A stretch of 64,000 nucleotides of DNA from contig OZ038320.1 of NCBI GenBank assembly GCA_964035795.1, positions 18,618,589-18,682,588 of the forward strand, read 5' to 3'. A program made the translations under genes and the position numbers. Below the pieces are notes generated by a model. That model was not told where the DNA came from, made no database searches, and worked only from the letters and a program-made list of their open reading frames with translations. This DNA comes from Pterobdella sp. o SKG-2022. Lineage: Eukaryota > Annelida > Clitellata > Hirudinida > Piscicolidae. Positions 45,000 through 57,968 of the stretch are shown here, in pieces. Numbering within the stretch: position 1 is the first letter of the stretch; the number at the start of each line of letters is the position of its first letter.

Positions 45000-47830
45000 A
45001 ACTCTCAAACAACCTTTCATCCTTGAAAAACAACTGTATACCCTTCATCAGTTAAGTTTTCTTCTTTCTATATTTTCATCCATTGAATTTTTATATTTAT
45101 TTACTTAATTTCACACAAAAATAATTTCAACAACCATTTCTGATAACATTCTAATTTTCACATTCCGTTTCGAGAGTCTAGACCTGCTCGCTGTCATAAT
45201 GCTTTCCCGTAAAAAAAATATCAAAAGGCCTTCTTCCTGTTTTTCTATTATGATGGATCTTTCCAAGCCGTTTCCACGGCTTGCCTTCATTAGCACTATA
45301 AATATGATAGTCCTTGCCGGCGATGTCGAAACAAACCCGGAACCAATCAACTCACTTTATTCCAAAAAAACCTTAAAATCTTGCACATCAATATAATTTC
45401 AATCAAAAATGAAGTTTTCGAGCTAACACACTCATTAGATAATAAGAAAACTCACATTTCTAATATATAAGAAACCAGCTTGAACACAAAACAGAAAACA
45501 TCTAGCATGAATAACTTTACATCAATAAAGAAAGAGTAGATCACAGAAGAGAGAGACTTATCACTTACATTCAAAAAACATTAATTTCACTCCTGTCCCA
45601 ACATAACACCAAATTTTTTTCCCAAAAATTGAAACTTTGATAACGAAAATCTTTTTGAGCAATCATAACAGTCTTCACATAGCAAACATATATATATATA
45701 TCCCTCTTAATAACAATAACATTCAGAATAATGAAATTATCAGCACTCTCAACTTCATCACTTTTCTTTTTAATTACATAATCACAAATGGCATTAATGC
45801 TCATTCCCAGCTATGACAATTCGTATACCCAGATCAGCCAAGTCAACTAATATGCAACTACCTACCAAACTCTAGCCACACCACTTTCAATAAAGACACT
45901 TCTACTAGACTATCTCTCAGCAACTCACAACAAGCAAAATCTCTAGATGTCACAACTATTTCAACCTCCATTCACAATAAATTTTTCTGGAATACCCTCA
46001 AGGCCCTCAGCTCGGACCACTTACCTATTTTAATCAAATCTAACTCAAGATGCAAATTTATCAACACTCCAGCAAACTATTATAAAGCCAACTGGAAGAT
46101 ACACTGAAAAAAATAAAAAACATTAATCCATATTCATCCAGCAAAAAACCCCCATATATTTAATAGAATTTTCAAAAATCCAACAATAGATTCAGATAAA
46201 CTGCATATAAAAAAGGATTTATTGAACAAACCCACACTCTTTCACCAGATAATATAATGAACATGATCTCACATAGAAACAAACTTAGAAAAATAAACAC
46301 GGTTTCAAAATTTTCAGACATTAATAAAAGATTTTTAAAAAATATAAGAAAACACAATTGAGAAAAATCAATCACTTAAAGGCAGACTGGGATTATAAAA
46401 AAACACATATTTTATGGAAAACTCTCACAGCACTCAACAACAAAAGGATACACCACCCTTCCAACATAATTATAAAACACCACAACAAAACATCATCAAC
46501 TAAGAAAGACAAAACAAACGTTGAATAAGCATTTTTAAAATATAACAGTCCACTCTTCCTTCAGAATAAATAAATTAATTGAATCACTTTCCATCAACAA
46601 CATTTGATAAAACAGAAAAACAAGTGATTGCAGCTATTTAAATATCAGAAATTAACACTTTTACTAGGCCAGATAAAATCAATATTAGGCACCTTAAGCA
46701 TTTAGGACCTTAGCAGTCAAACATTTCATAAACCTTTTCAATATCAAAATCAATAAGAACACAATACCTCATAAATGGAGAACAGCAAAATTAATCCCAC
46801 TTCTGAAACTCAACAAAGACCCTTCACTCCCCGCTTCATACAGACCTTTTGCATTGTTATCCCCAAATAGCTAAAGCATTCAAAAAAATAATACTTTCTG
46901 AAATCATCAACAACGTTATTTTTCTTTCTCATCAACACGGCTCCAGGCACCAACATTCAATAACAAGAGCATCACACCAAATAAATGACATTATCACAAC
47001 AGGCTCCAATAATAAAAATTTCTCTAAACGAACATTACTTGTCGCCAAAGCTTTTGACTCCATAAAAACACACCTTTTAATACAAAAACTTAATAATATC
47101 TCAATATCACCAATTAATAGTGAACTATTTAGTAAACTATGCAAAAAGAAGACAACAATTTACATCCTACAACAACCACTTTTCATAAACTGTTAACATC
47201 AAATATGGTGTTTCTTAAGAAGCCATTCTCTCTCCCACACTTTTCAACCTGTACCCTTCCAATCTACCCAGTAATGATTCTATCAAGAAGTCTCCCTCTC
47301 GTCCTATGTTAAACCCTTCCTAGCAACCCAGCAACTACAGCCTTACTTGAAAACACTTTTCTCATGGGCAATAAACAACAAACTATAAATAAACACTATT
47401 AAAGCTACTGCAACCCTCTTCACACCTGATCCAGTAGATTACACAATGAATATCACAATCACCATCTATAACAAACCTATTCCCAACGTTGAAAATGCAA
47501 CAGTTTTAGGAATAAAATTTGATCCTAAACTTACTTTCTCCTCTTATACCAATAAATTCACAGTAAAGCAATGAACACCCAACGCCATAAATCTACTTAT
47601 TTCACGCAACTGGGAAAAGAGCAAAAAAAGACTCCTTGAGACATCCAGAACTTTTCTACTACCTATATTAGAATATTCCAATAAAATCTTGTTTGCATAG
47701 CTCTAGCCACTTTTATAAAAAAATACTACAATCGATTAAAAACTCCGCTCTAAGAACAGGAACTGGATATACACGTGAAACCTACACTTCCCTAATTCAC
47801 ATTCAAAACCAATATGTCGGTAGGCCAAAA
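45000..47830 (+). pseudogene. Heavily decayed CR1/L2-like LINE with a 2A-like motif at the ORF2 start
   Basis: Near 45300 the frame reads INMIVLAGDVETNPEP, the 2A-like motif (GDVExNPGP) found at the start of ORF2 in several LINE clades, with Gly changed to Glu. RT-like blocks follow in broken frames: TIPHKWRTAKLIPLLK near 46760, a palm block around 47040, and an IQNTALR-like tail (IKNSALRTGTGYTRE) near 47730. Stops are abundant throughout. Confidence 0.7.
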
Positions 47831-48151
47831 TATGGTACCTGGGAAGTGTCAAAATTTTAAAATAAGCTCGCACAAATCCATGGAAATAAATCCAGACTAC
47901 AGTTTCATCTTTGGCGCCAACCGAAGGTGGCCTGTAGAAGTTATAATGGCGGCTCGAATAGTCGATTCCTATATTTAAAATCTAAATGATTCAGTTAAAA
48001 ATTTCAAAATATTATTTAAAATAATTCCGCAATTCGATAAATTCTTATAACATACAAGAACTACTTTATATTATTCTATTATATTCAATACTGTGTCAAC
48101 ACTGACTAACTATTTACGAGAAGAAACAAAATGAACTAGTCTTATTTAGTC

Positions 48152-48310
48152 TCTATAACTACTTTTTTGGGATAGATTCGGATTTTTCCACTATAATCAT
48201 ACTCTTTATTGATTTGATTTTTAATTCTAAATGTAGTAGCCAAGCGCTTTGTGAGGTTGGTTCTCGGGAGGTTATGAAGCAGGCAACAATCGATCGAAGG
48301 CTCCAAAAAA
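48152..48310 (-). CDS. Possible isolated 3' coding exon, unidentified
   Basis: On the minus strand, a pyrimidine-rich tract and AG at about 48311 precede a 52-residue open segment (PSIDCCLLHNLPRTNLTKRL ... KVVIETK) ending in TAA at about 48152. Base composition is more balanced than its surroundings, as in real exons of this window. I recognise no family and found no partner exons. It could be a retroelement piece. Confidence 0.22.
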
Positions 48311-48679
48311 AGAAACTTCATTTTCATGTAAACCCTTATAAAAGAAAATAAATAAAACACAAGATGAATTAAACTTTAAAATATTATTTTAAAAAAAACT
48401 AGGAAAAAATATAAGATTTCACTAATCAATTTTTTTCTTTCACTGTCACTATTTTTTCAATTTTTTGTGACAAATAACTTCTTTTACTAGAAACTAGCAT
48501 GAAGTACAAATAACGCATTTTTAGCCAATAAACAACGTATATAAAAGTGAAATTCTAATAATTATATGCTATGTAGTGAAAGTATTTTTTAAGACATTTG
48601 GACCGAGTATTTCAACTATAATAATATATATATAAATGAAAAAATAAGAAAAAAATTCTCTAGACTAAATGTAGGAAAA

Positions 48680-49830
48680 ATGAATCATCATCATCATCAC
48701 ATTTTCAATGGTATCATTGATGAATATAAAATACCTAAAGACTGGAATACTAGCGTGATCTTTAACTGCTTCAAAAACAAGGGTGAGGCCACTGACAGGC
48801 TTTTAGCAATAATCACTAAGTCATCAGCATACAACAATTCCCACATGGACCTATTTCTGCATTCACTGGATAGCACTTTTAGAACAATAATGAAAAACAA
48901 AAAACTGAGTTAGACGATAGTTACTGTTCTTGGAAGAAGAGTATTGAAAGCAAGGGTCTTAGACTGGACATGAAAAAAACGTAGGTTATGGTCAGTGCTC
49001 TGAATCATGGTCCAAGTTTCCAGTCTGGAAAACACTCTTGTGGAGTGTGTTTCAAAGGTGTTGGCGTTAGCTCTATACTTTGCATTATACGTAACCAGTG
49101 AGTTCACAAACGCTGTAGTGGCCTAAAAAGCAAATTGGCTTCTGGCATAAACTTCAAATGTAAGGCGTGTTTAGATCCTCAAGTTAGTGATGCTGATTAT
49201 AAGGCCGTTAAACTTGATGGAAATGAATATTAAGTGGTTAACCAATTTTGTTATCTAGGAGATATGCTTAGTGCTGGTGGTGGAGCTGAAGCTAGTAGTA
49301 TTGACCGTTTAAGGTCTGGTTGGATTAGTTTTAGGGTACTGTTACCTCTGTTAGCCAGTCGGGTCATTTCACTTTAAACAAAAAGGCGTTTATATGCTGC
49401 TTGCGTCAGGAGTATTACGATTTATGGTAGTGATACTTGTCCTTTTAAGGTGAAAGATATAAGTAGAATATCCAGAGCTAATAGGATGATGATCAGGTGG
49501 ATGTGCAATGTAAGTTTAAAAGATGGCGGATCATCAGATGAATTGAGGGACAGACTGGAAATTCCAAAAATCACTGAGGTGCTACGCAAAAATAGACTGA
49601 AATGGTTTAGGCATGTAATGAGGATGGATGCTGGTAACCCAGCAAGGACTTGCAGGCATGTCGTGGTAGAGGGTAAGCGAGAACAAGGTAGACCATTGAA
49701 AATATGGTCCCAATTAATAAGCAACGACCTTAGAAAAATGAAACCCAATCTTGAACTTGCCCAAGACCGTAGATTGTGGAGAATTGTTGAATCAAGTGAA
49801 AAATAATTATAATACTTTCAAATTTTACAA
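48680..49830 (+). pseudogene. PHD-finger LINE relic with an internal inverted RT segment
   Basis: A 5' piece (FNGIIDEYKIPKDWNTSVIF, then FKNKGEATD) is followed by an inverted segment (about 48795-48905) that reads on the minus strand FFIIVLKVLSSECRNRSMWE and LLYADDLVIIAKSL. The plus strand then resumes with KKSIESKGLRLDMKKT, GVCFKGVGVSSILC, VHKRCSGL, FCYLGDMLSAGGGAEASSID, YAACVRSITIYGSDT, RANRMMIRWMCNVSLKD, RKNRLKWFRHVMRMD and KREQGRPLKIWSQLI. It is a relative of the 39684-41040 element. Stops and frameshifts show it is dead. Confidence 0.85.
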
Positions 49831-50720
49831 GTTTCTCTAAGGAATAAATTGAAAATTAAATTTGTAAAACTTCCATAAGGCTGACGATGAATGCTCACTT
49901 TATATAAAAACTAATAAAAATCCAGGAAATATTAAAATCTTATATAAATAAAAGAATCAATTATTTAAGAAATTTCAAGAAGCTTGACTAAAACAACTGT
50001 TCCTTTAGAACCTGAAAAAGTATGACAATTAAAACAATTTCAATAATATTATTTTCGCTTATTTTATATTAATTATTTAAAAATGATAACAATGGATATA
50101 GCTATAAATTATCTTAAAATCAAAAAACTGTATTCCATTTATATTATTTCATATTTTAAAATTTCAAAATGAATCGTTTTGCGCGTGAAAAGTAATTAAA
50201 ACCATTTATAATTAGTTACTTTCTCATGTGACAATCATAATTAAAAAATTCTATTTAACGGAAATGTGGCAAACTTCAATTTGAAAATCGTTCCTTTAAT
50301 CTTTTTACACTCAATATATAAATTACTTTAAAATATAAAATGACCTTTTAAAATTTATGTTAAGAATTCTGAATCTTAGATGCAGCGTATGAATCATAAA
50401 CAAGGACATGCTTTACTTTACATTTTGGGTCATACGAGGAAATGGGGTGATCGTACATTTAATACTTTTTTCAATAAAATTTATAATGAATTATAAAATT
50501 TATTTTTAAAAAATAGGCAACACTTGAATAAAAATAAGTTTATTAAAAAATATTCAAAATAATTCTACTTTAAAAAAATTGGCATTTTCACCATCACAAG
50601 ATCAAACAATTGGGCATGTGCATGTAGCTAGATATATATATAAAGCTATCGCATTATATTTTCATTAACATCAAATCGCATTATTACTTGAGAATAAAAT
50701 CAAATTAATATTATTATATA
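49831..50720. other. Gene-free stretch, 5' flank of an NPC2-like gene
   Basis: AT-rich, with no coding frame. A weak TATA-like TATATATATAAAGC occurs near 50632-50645, about 80 bases before the ATG of the next gene, and may be its core promoter. Confidence 0.45.
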
Positions 50721-51819
50721 ATGAAGTTGGTCATATTTTTAATTTGTTTTTTTGTGTCTGTTGAATCAGTCTTATGGAAAAGCTGTGGCTCTGGAAGTTT
50801 GTAAACCAAATTTTTTAGAAGCATGAATACAATTATACGAAAAAGTTTAAATTCATTTAAAAATGTTAAAATGAATTTAAAATATAGGATAGCATATATT
50901 GTTTAGGCGAAACCCCAGTAAAAAAGTTGGAAGTATCAGGATGTGAAACGACCAAAGTATGCACACTGATTAAAGGACAAACATATACTATCAAAATTAC
51001 ATTTAATGCTGGTAAGTTTTTATAGAAATAAATTTATATACAAGTTTTAATGCGAAATAAGCTGTCATATGATTTTGCTTTTGAATTTTTTAAAAGTGAA
51101 TCAAAACAAAGCGCTTCGTTATACACATTTAAGTAAATTCGTTTCACTTTCAAATGTTAAAAAATGAAATTTTTTACTTTATAAAAATCTTTTAGCAAAT
51201 ATGATATAAAACTTATAAGTTGTTGAAATAATATTTGAAAACCATCTTGATAGATTATTTTTTGGTGTTTTACCTAAAGTTCAAATATAATGAATTTTAT
51301 TTCCTTTATTCAATTTGTAGACAGAAACATAACGGCAGCAACAATGAAAGTATATGGTGTAATAGAACATGTTAGCTTGCCATTTCCTTTGGACAACCCT
51401 AATGCCTGTCTCAACAGTGGAATCAAATGTCCCATGTCGCAGGGAGCTGGTTATGAGTATCAGAGCCATATATTTGTTAAAGAGGTTTATCCTTCTGTGA
51501 GTTTTGCTTGCTTTGTTGTAATGAATCATAACTTTAGTGAGGTTGAGAATATCATAATTTTTATTTTTTTTTCAAATAAATTCATTTTATTCCTATTATT
51601 TTCAAGTCTAGAAATATTATTTATTGAATTAAAAATATTAATCGTTTTTTTCACATACTTATATAAAAAAATTACATTAAACTCATTGTAAAAACATCAA
51701 AACAGCTGACCTTATTCATTAAATGGGATTTGTTGGATCAAAACAGCAAGGAGGAGTTTTGTGTTATTTTCAAGGCTGTTCTCAAATCAAAAACATTAGC
51801 TGAAATTCAAGAAATATAA
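50721..51819 (+). CDS. NPC2-like secreted lipid-binding protein (ML domain), 4 exons
   Basis: Exons 50721-50796, 50907-51011, 51321-51496 and 51706-51819; 471 nt, 156 aa, all phases match. Signal peptide MKLVIFLICFFVSVESV, then LWKSCGSGS. Exon 2 has LEVSGCETTKVCTLIKGQTY and TIKITFNA. Exon 3 has NITAATMKVYGVIEHVSLPF, PNACLNSGIKCPMSQG, YEYQSHIFVKEVYPS. Exon 4 has LTLFIKWDLLDQ and EEFCVIFKAV. The six NPC2 cysteines are present. Same exon plan as 53849-55752 and as the minus-strand 32987-38595 gene. The first donor is GTTTGT. Likely secreted; lipid cargo unknown. Confidence 0.93.
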
Positions 51820-53848
51820 ATGTTTGATTTACAAATATTTTTTATACATTTAATCTAATTGCTTAAAAATATTTATATCTACATCGAAAATAAAACTAAA
51901 TAGATTTATTGAATGGAAGCTTACGTTTTGGATAAATTTATGTTTATCGATAGTTATAACTTCATTTACTTGAATAAATGTAAAAGATATAGTTTTGATG
52001 TAAGCTACAGACATGATTGACTCTAATATTTGATCTTCATTTTATTAGTCAGACTTGTTTCAACATGATTTAACTTTTGTTGAATGAATGTAGAACAATC
52101 ACTTGCATATTTTAGTACTTCTTTTAATGTTATTTTTCTTTTAAATTTCATTTGTAAGGAAACAATTTATATTTGTACTGTTGTGGCTTCAGTGTATTAA
52201 ATAAATCATCAAATCAACACGGGTTTTAATGAGTTTAAATTTTTTCATTTTCAAACTTTTAAAAGAATACATTATTAAAGTTTAGTTCCGTACAATTTAA
52301 CTCATGGTACGAAAATGTTTTTAAAAAGTAAACCCTACGAGAGTCGAGCTTAAAAAAATGATTGTTTGAAAAAATATATTATTCCTTATTAAATTGATTT
52401 TAGTATTGATTGAAAACTCAAACTATAAAACTGATAAAATCATAATTACTACACGATATAAAATTTGTTCATTTTATTATATGGTAGAGTAAGCTATACA
52501 AAAATGCTTTTAAAAGCCTGTAAATGAATTTGAAACATCGCTTCAAAAATCTGAAAATCATTAAAAGAATAAAAAATATTCGATATAAACCAACTTTTAA
52601 CTAATTGCAAAACAAAATACTAGAGGTTTTTTCATCAAATAAAACTGAGTTTTCTTAAGAATAAGTATTATGCAAATTCGTCTCATGAAAAGCATGGTAA
52701 ATATAGGTGAAAAACTCCATTGTTGTTTGTGAACAACAAATAGATTCAAACAGAGGATTTCAGATGGTCCTGTCTCTAGAGCCAATTCTTAAATACTCTG
52801 TATTTTGTTAGGTTTTAACTTCATAAACTTTATGAAATAATTTATGACGCCTAGAAACATGGCGTAAATAATGGAATTTTATATTTATATTTCAGATACA
52901 TTTATGTCTTAAAACAAGTATTGTTTCGCGTAAAAACAAACATACGACATAAAATAATTGAAAATGATGTACAACAATAGCTTAATGTATCTTAAATAAA
53001 TTGTTCTGCTTTTATGTTGCTCCAAAATAAAGAGGTTTTAAATAAATTTTTTTTTCAAAATAACTATAGTTTTCGATTAGTTAAACATTTTTTCAGAAAA
53101 TGGATTAATATAGATTCAAACTTTTAGCGTTTAAGAATAAAGCTTGATTTTTTTCAAAAATTCTAGAACAGTACGAAAAAACACTAGTCTTTAAGTTGAA
53201 TCCACTAAGTTTAAAGCAATCTGATGCTTCAAATTGTTACCTTTGGGCTGTTAGCTTAAGCTGGTTGAGTCATTTTTAAAGTCAATCAGCTTAACTGTCC
53301 AGCTATTGCATGGGCTTTAAACATTTTCGTGTATCAAATCGTTACATAATGGAACGTTCATTTCAAATTATGAGTTATATCAAACCATTTTTTAATATTC
53401 TTAGCTTTTTAAGTTATTTAATAATAGAATCTTGAAGTTATATTTGCAAAATTTTCAAAATGTTGATCAAGTTAATCATAAATATAACAAAATAATTAAA
53501 TTATAAAAGTTTTCAAAGCTAAAGCCAAATTATTTTTTTATCTTTCCCGCTGTATATTTTTTCAAATATTTCAAAAAATAAAAGTATGAAAAATAAACGC
53601 ATAAAAAATTATTATAAATTAATAATAATCTTTTAAAAACAAAATTTTTAAAAATTGAAAAACTAAAAAATGTTCATAAAAAATACAAATAAAATTATAA
53701 TAATAAGAATTAAAAATAAAGTCAAAACCAACTAAAGTCAACATTACTTAAGCCTTAACGATCATTCCACTGGCAGAATGATCTTTGGACTTTGCTTGTT
53801 TGAAAAACCCTATATAAGTCATCAAACCTTCTGATGGAACATTTTAAA
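51820..53848. other. Gene-free AT-rich stretch between two NPC2-like genes
   Basis: No coding frame or recognised repeat. A TATATAAG-like sequence at about 53811-53818 sits some 30 bases upstream of the ATG of the next gene and may be its TATA box. Confidence 0.45.
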
Positions 53849-55752
53849 ATGGTATCTTACTTTGGTTTTGTTTTCTTTGTGACTTGCTTTTCTCTCTGCC
53901 AGGCTGTTGCGTGGAGATCCTGTGGTAGCGGTTTGTGATTCTTTTTATTGATTTATTTGCTAATTGATGATGCTGTAGTGGACTATGGATTTGAGTTTTT
54001 TTCAAAAAATTTTTTCCCCAGATCTTATAATGGTGATATATCAAAAATATATATTTTTCGAAATATAAATTATTTTAAGCCATAACTTTTATGGCTTCAT
54101 TTCAACATCGTGACCAAGTTTACTTTATAATACTTAATATTAGACAACTTTAGTCATATAATATTTAAATAATTAATAGGTGCAGATTAGATACATACTA
54201 TTTCATTTGAAAAACGAAAATTTTCAGTTTTCGATTTCAAAACTTTCAAGTTTAAGAAACTGAAAACTACTTTTTGACTTCATAATTGAGAATTTACAAC
54301 GTAATTCAAGTCTTGATCTCGCTTTTATGTTTGTTTTTGACCCTTAATTGTACTAATAGTTAGATTTTCAAGTGAAACTTTTATAGTTTATACAATTTCT
54401 CTGGTGACATGTAATAAAAGAGAAGAGCAAGGTCCTAAGAATTATGGATAATAGTTTTTCATAATCATTTTTACATATTTAAAAACTTTTCATTCATAAA
54501 TATATCAACATGATAAAACTGTCAAAGATAATTTTTCTTATTTATAATGCTTTATCCTTTTTTTTATGAATTCATAGCCTCAAAAACTCATAAGTTGTTT
54601 GAGTTTTAATCTATAACTAAAAATGAAAATCGTCAAAAACCTTTTCTTCCCCTCAAACTCTCCTCTCAACTCCAATAGATAAACTCTAATGTAAAGTGCT
54701 AATAGGGATACAACTATTCTTAGTATCGTTTCTGGTCTCACTTGAATATTCTAATTTGATTTTTGATTACCATAATCTTCCGTTTGTTTCAATTGTTTTA
54801 TTATGTATAAATTCTAATCATTGACTTGTTAAAATCAAAATCGATAAGAAGAATTCTTAAAAAAGCCCTTTAAAATAGAAGTTTAAACTAATAAATGTTT
54901 TGGCATTTATCAAACTAGAAAAAAATTTGAAACAAAGGTTAAATTTTCCAAACGCCACAGGATCGGCAATCGTGGGTGATTCTTGGGTCTCGGGATGTCA
55001 TTCAAATCGTTGTAAGCTCATCAAAAATACAAACGCGACCCTCAAGATTCCCTTCACTCCTAGTTAGTTCATTTCCTAAATCTCAAATTTGGACTATGTT
55101 ATCAAAATCAGTATGAAACAAAGTTCAAGCTAACATTAATGTTGAACTTGAGTTTTGTCAATTTTTAAATTTTTTATTTCAATTATCGAAACTGAAGTTA
55201 TAAAAATTAAAATTCAAATAAAATTTCACCACCCAGCAAGTGACGTAGAAAAGGTCACAGTGAAGGTGAGTGGCGTCATGGACGGCGTTGAACTACCTTT
55301 TCCTCTCGAAAATGATGATGGCTGTGTAAACAGTGGCTTGAGTTGTCCTATTGAGAAAGACAAAGAGCACACCTATGTTAGCACCATATTCATCAACAGA
55401 TTGTTTCCTTCGGTAAGCTGGGTTGTGCGAGGGTTAAATGGAGAATACATGAATACTTATTTTTTTTATATTTTTCTCCCATGAAATAAATTTACCGTTT
55501 AAAAAATTAATGGAGATGCATATTTTTAGCTTTTATATTCCTATTGGAAAGATAACTTGATAAAAACATTTCTACTTAACTACAAAATAAAAATTTCGTA
55601 TTTCAATACAGTTTTTAATTTAGATGTTACTTCCAAATGACCATTATTTTATTGTAAACGACTGGCAGTTAAGAGTGAACATCAAGTACAAACTAGAGGA
55701 TCAGTCTGGAAGTTCTCTGTTCTGTGTCATGATTCCTGCTCAAATCGAATAA
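53849..55752 (+). CDS. NPC2-like secreted lipid-binding protein (ML domain), 4 exons
   Basis: Exons 53849-53930, 54961-55062, 55237-55412 and 55624-55752; 489 nt, 162 aa, all phases match. Signal peptide MVSYFGFVFFVTCFSLCQAV, then AWRSCGSG. Exon 2 has SAIVGDSWVSGCHSNRCKLI and ATLKIPFTP. Exon 3 has EKVTVKVSGVMDGVELPFPL, DGCVNSGLSCPIEKD and HTYVSTIFINRLFPS. Exon 4 has WQLRVNIKYKLEDQSGSSLF and CVMIPAQIE. The six cysteines are conserved. A tandem neighbour of the gene at 50721, about 2 kb apart and on the same strand. Confidence 0.93.
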
Positions 55753-57968
55753 GCAGGTCATCAATATGGATCAATTTTCCAATGATAAACTGAAAAATAC
55801 CCATTGATACTTTTTAATATCTTGTAATATATAGTTATTCAGTATATTCATTTAAGTGAAATAAATGGTTTTGAAATTTGTGTTTCAGATATTTTTTGTT
55901 TGGTGTATTTTGGATTTATATATTCATGTTAGAAGTTATTTATTCAACATTGATTTTATTAAATTATTTTTAAGTAACTTGACTTTACATACCTCAATGT
56001 TTGGTAATTTCAAACTTTTAGCGAATAAAGTTATAACGATTCTATAATGGCAGAACAAGTTCTTATTTAAATCCTAAAAGCAAAATTTTGAAAAGACAAT
56101 ATTTCATTTGATCGATTTATCGACAAAAAACAGAATTTTAAGATAAAATACTCTTTCGTAGTCATGTCAAAAACTGATTTAATCGGGTTTTGTAATGGTG
56201 TAATGAAAGCTTTGAGGCTAAGTCAGAGCTTGAGCTATGTGAATTTTTAAAATTAGTATTACCATCAAATAAACTCATAAAAAAAATTAATTAGAAAAAC
56301 AAAGAGAATATAAACTAAGGTATTGAAGGATTAAGGAGATCTTTCTCAACCGCCCATCTATCTGCTTAGCGCCTTACTCGGCTTCTAATTGTCTCTACTC
56401 GTTTTGTTATTATTTTTCCTTTGATAAGGTTTCTATTTTTCCATGCTTTTTTATTTTTTGAAATATTCAATTTTTCAGAATCCTTATTTTTGTATTCCTT
56501 GAAACATAAATTTCCTGCTATATTAAAGTTCAAATTATGGTATAAACAGCCTCGATGAGTTGTTACCTGAATAATTAGAAAAAATTGTCCGACTAGGCAT
56601 GTATTTTTTTAATGAATAATTCAACATAGTTATTTGATTGAATAAATTCATTTCATTTTTAGTTTTTGAAACAATCTTCAATATTCATATGAGGATTTTT
56701 GATAAGCAACAAAATTTGTTAGATAGATTTTTCAATCATGCTTATCATAACTATATTCAAATAAAACAACAAAATAATAAGATAAATTTTGTAACGAAGA
56801 TAATAAGAAAAAACAAATAAGAAAAAATTGAAAGAAGACAAGGATTGTGGGTGAGCGCTGTAATGCCTTGCAAATAGAAAAGTCCTCAATAAGGATTAGA
56901 TGGATTGATGCTCAAAAATGAACATAACAGCACCAGAAAAATATAAAAAAATCAAAAGTGTTGAAGAACATGTAAATATATTGATAAGTAGAAAGTGAAG
57001 GTTTTACATATTCAACCTGTTTCTTTGATAAACTATAACATATGAAAGGAATGTTGAAGAACTCAACTTATTGAAATTTATACAGCTGGTTTATACAGTG
57101 CCTCTGTTAGGAACTGATAATTTTTTGAATAGCTAATACAAAATGAATGGTTAATTCACTTTATTTTTTTTTTTCATCTTGATATCTTCAGTACGTTTAT
57201 TTCCATATTTTTATAAAAACTTTTATATAAAATTGAATCCAAATTTACTTACTCTAACTTGTTTATTATTTTTATTATTCTGCAGTTACCCAGTCTGTTA
57301 GGGCGTTTTAAAGGATTTCCTTAATCGTTTGAAGTGATGTTCTCGTAATTGTTGTTATTCCTTATTGCTTCACTTTTTTATTTATTTATATGTTGATTCT
57401 TATTGTTTCACCAAAAAAATCTTATCATTTTTTTAATAGAAAGTTTTTGAAAAAATTATCTTTTTCAATCAATTTTCAGATAAAAAAACAATCGGTTTCA
57501 CAAGCCATATGACAATCAGCAGATTAGAGTACCATGGGAATAATTTATAAGCCCAATTAAAACCATGTGGTTCTAATTGGTTTATTTCGCATACACAATG
57601 ATGAATATCAAAATGCACCAGTGTTAACAAATGTTTTCATAACTGTATGAGAATTAATTGAGTCTGCACTTTTATAAATTTGAGACAATGAGAGAAGTAA
57701 GCTTCATCTTGAGACTTTCCAATTTGAAAGTTTATGTTTGCCTTAACACATCTTTGATTCTCTTGCATATCGGTTTGTAAAACGTTAATTTTTATTTTAT
57801 ATAAGTCTACTTTATCAACTCATTAAAAGTTGTATTTTGATAACTTTTATATTAAAATAGTAATAAACTTATACAATTTTTATTCAAAATGAATTGATCA
57901 TTAATAAATCAATGTATTATTCTGTAGTCGTTTCTTTGTGTGGTTGCCATGACAAGAAAAAATCATTG
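55753..57968. other. Gene-free AT-rich stretch
   Basis: No supported gene. It lies between the end of an NPC2-like gene (+) and the end of the T-box gene (-), so it is a convergent intergenic region. Confidence 0.6.

Noticed and set aside
45571..45804. Minus-strand open frame around a TATATA run
   Set aside because: Sits inside the decayed LINE and is low-complexity. No family likeness.
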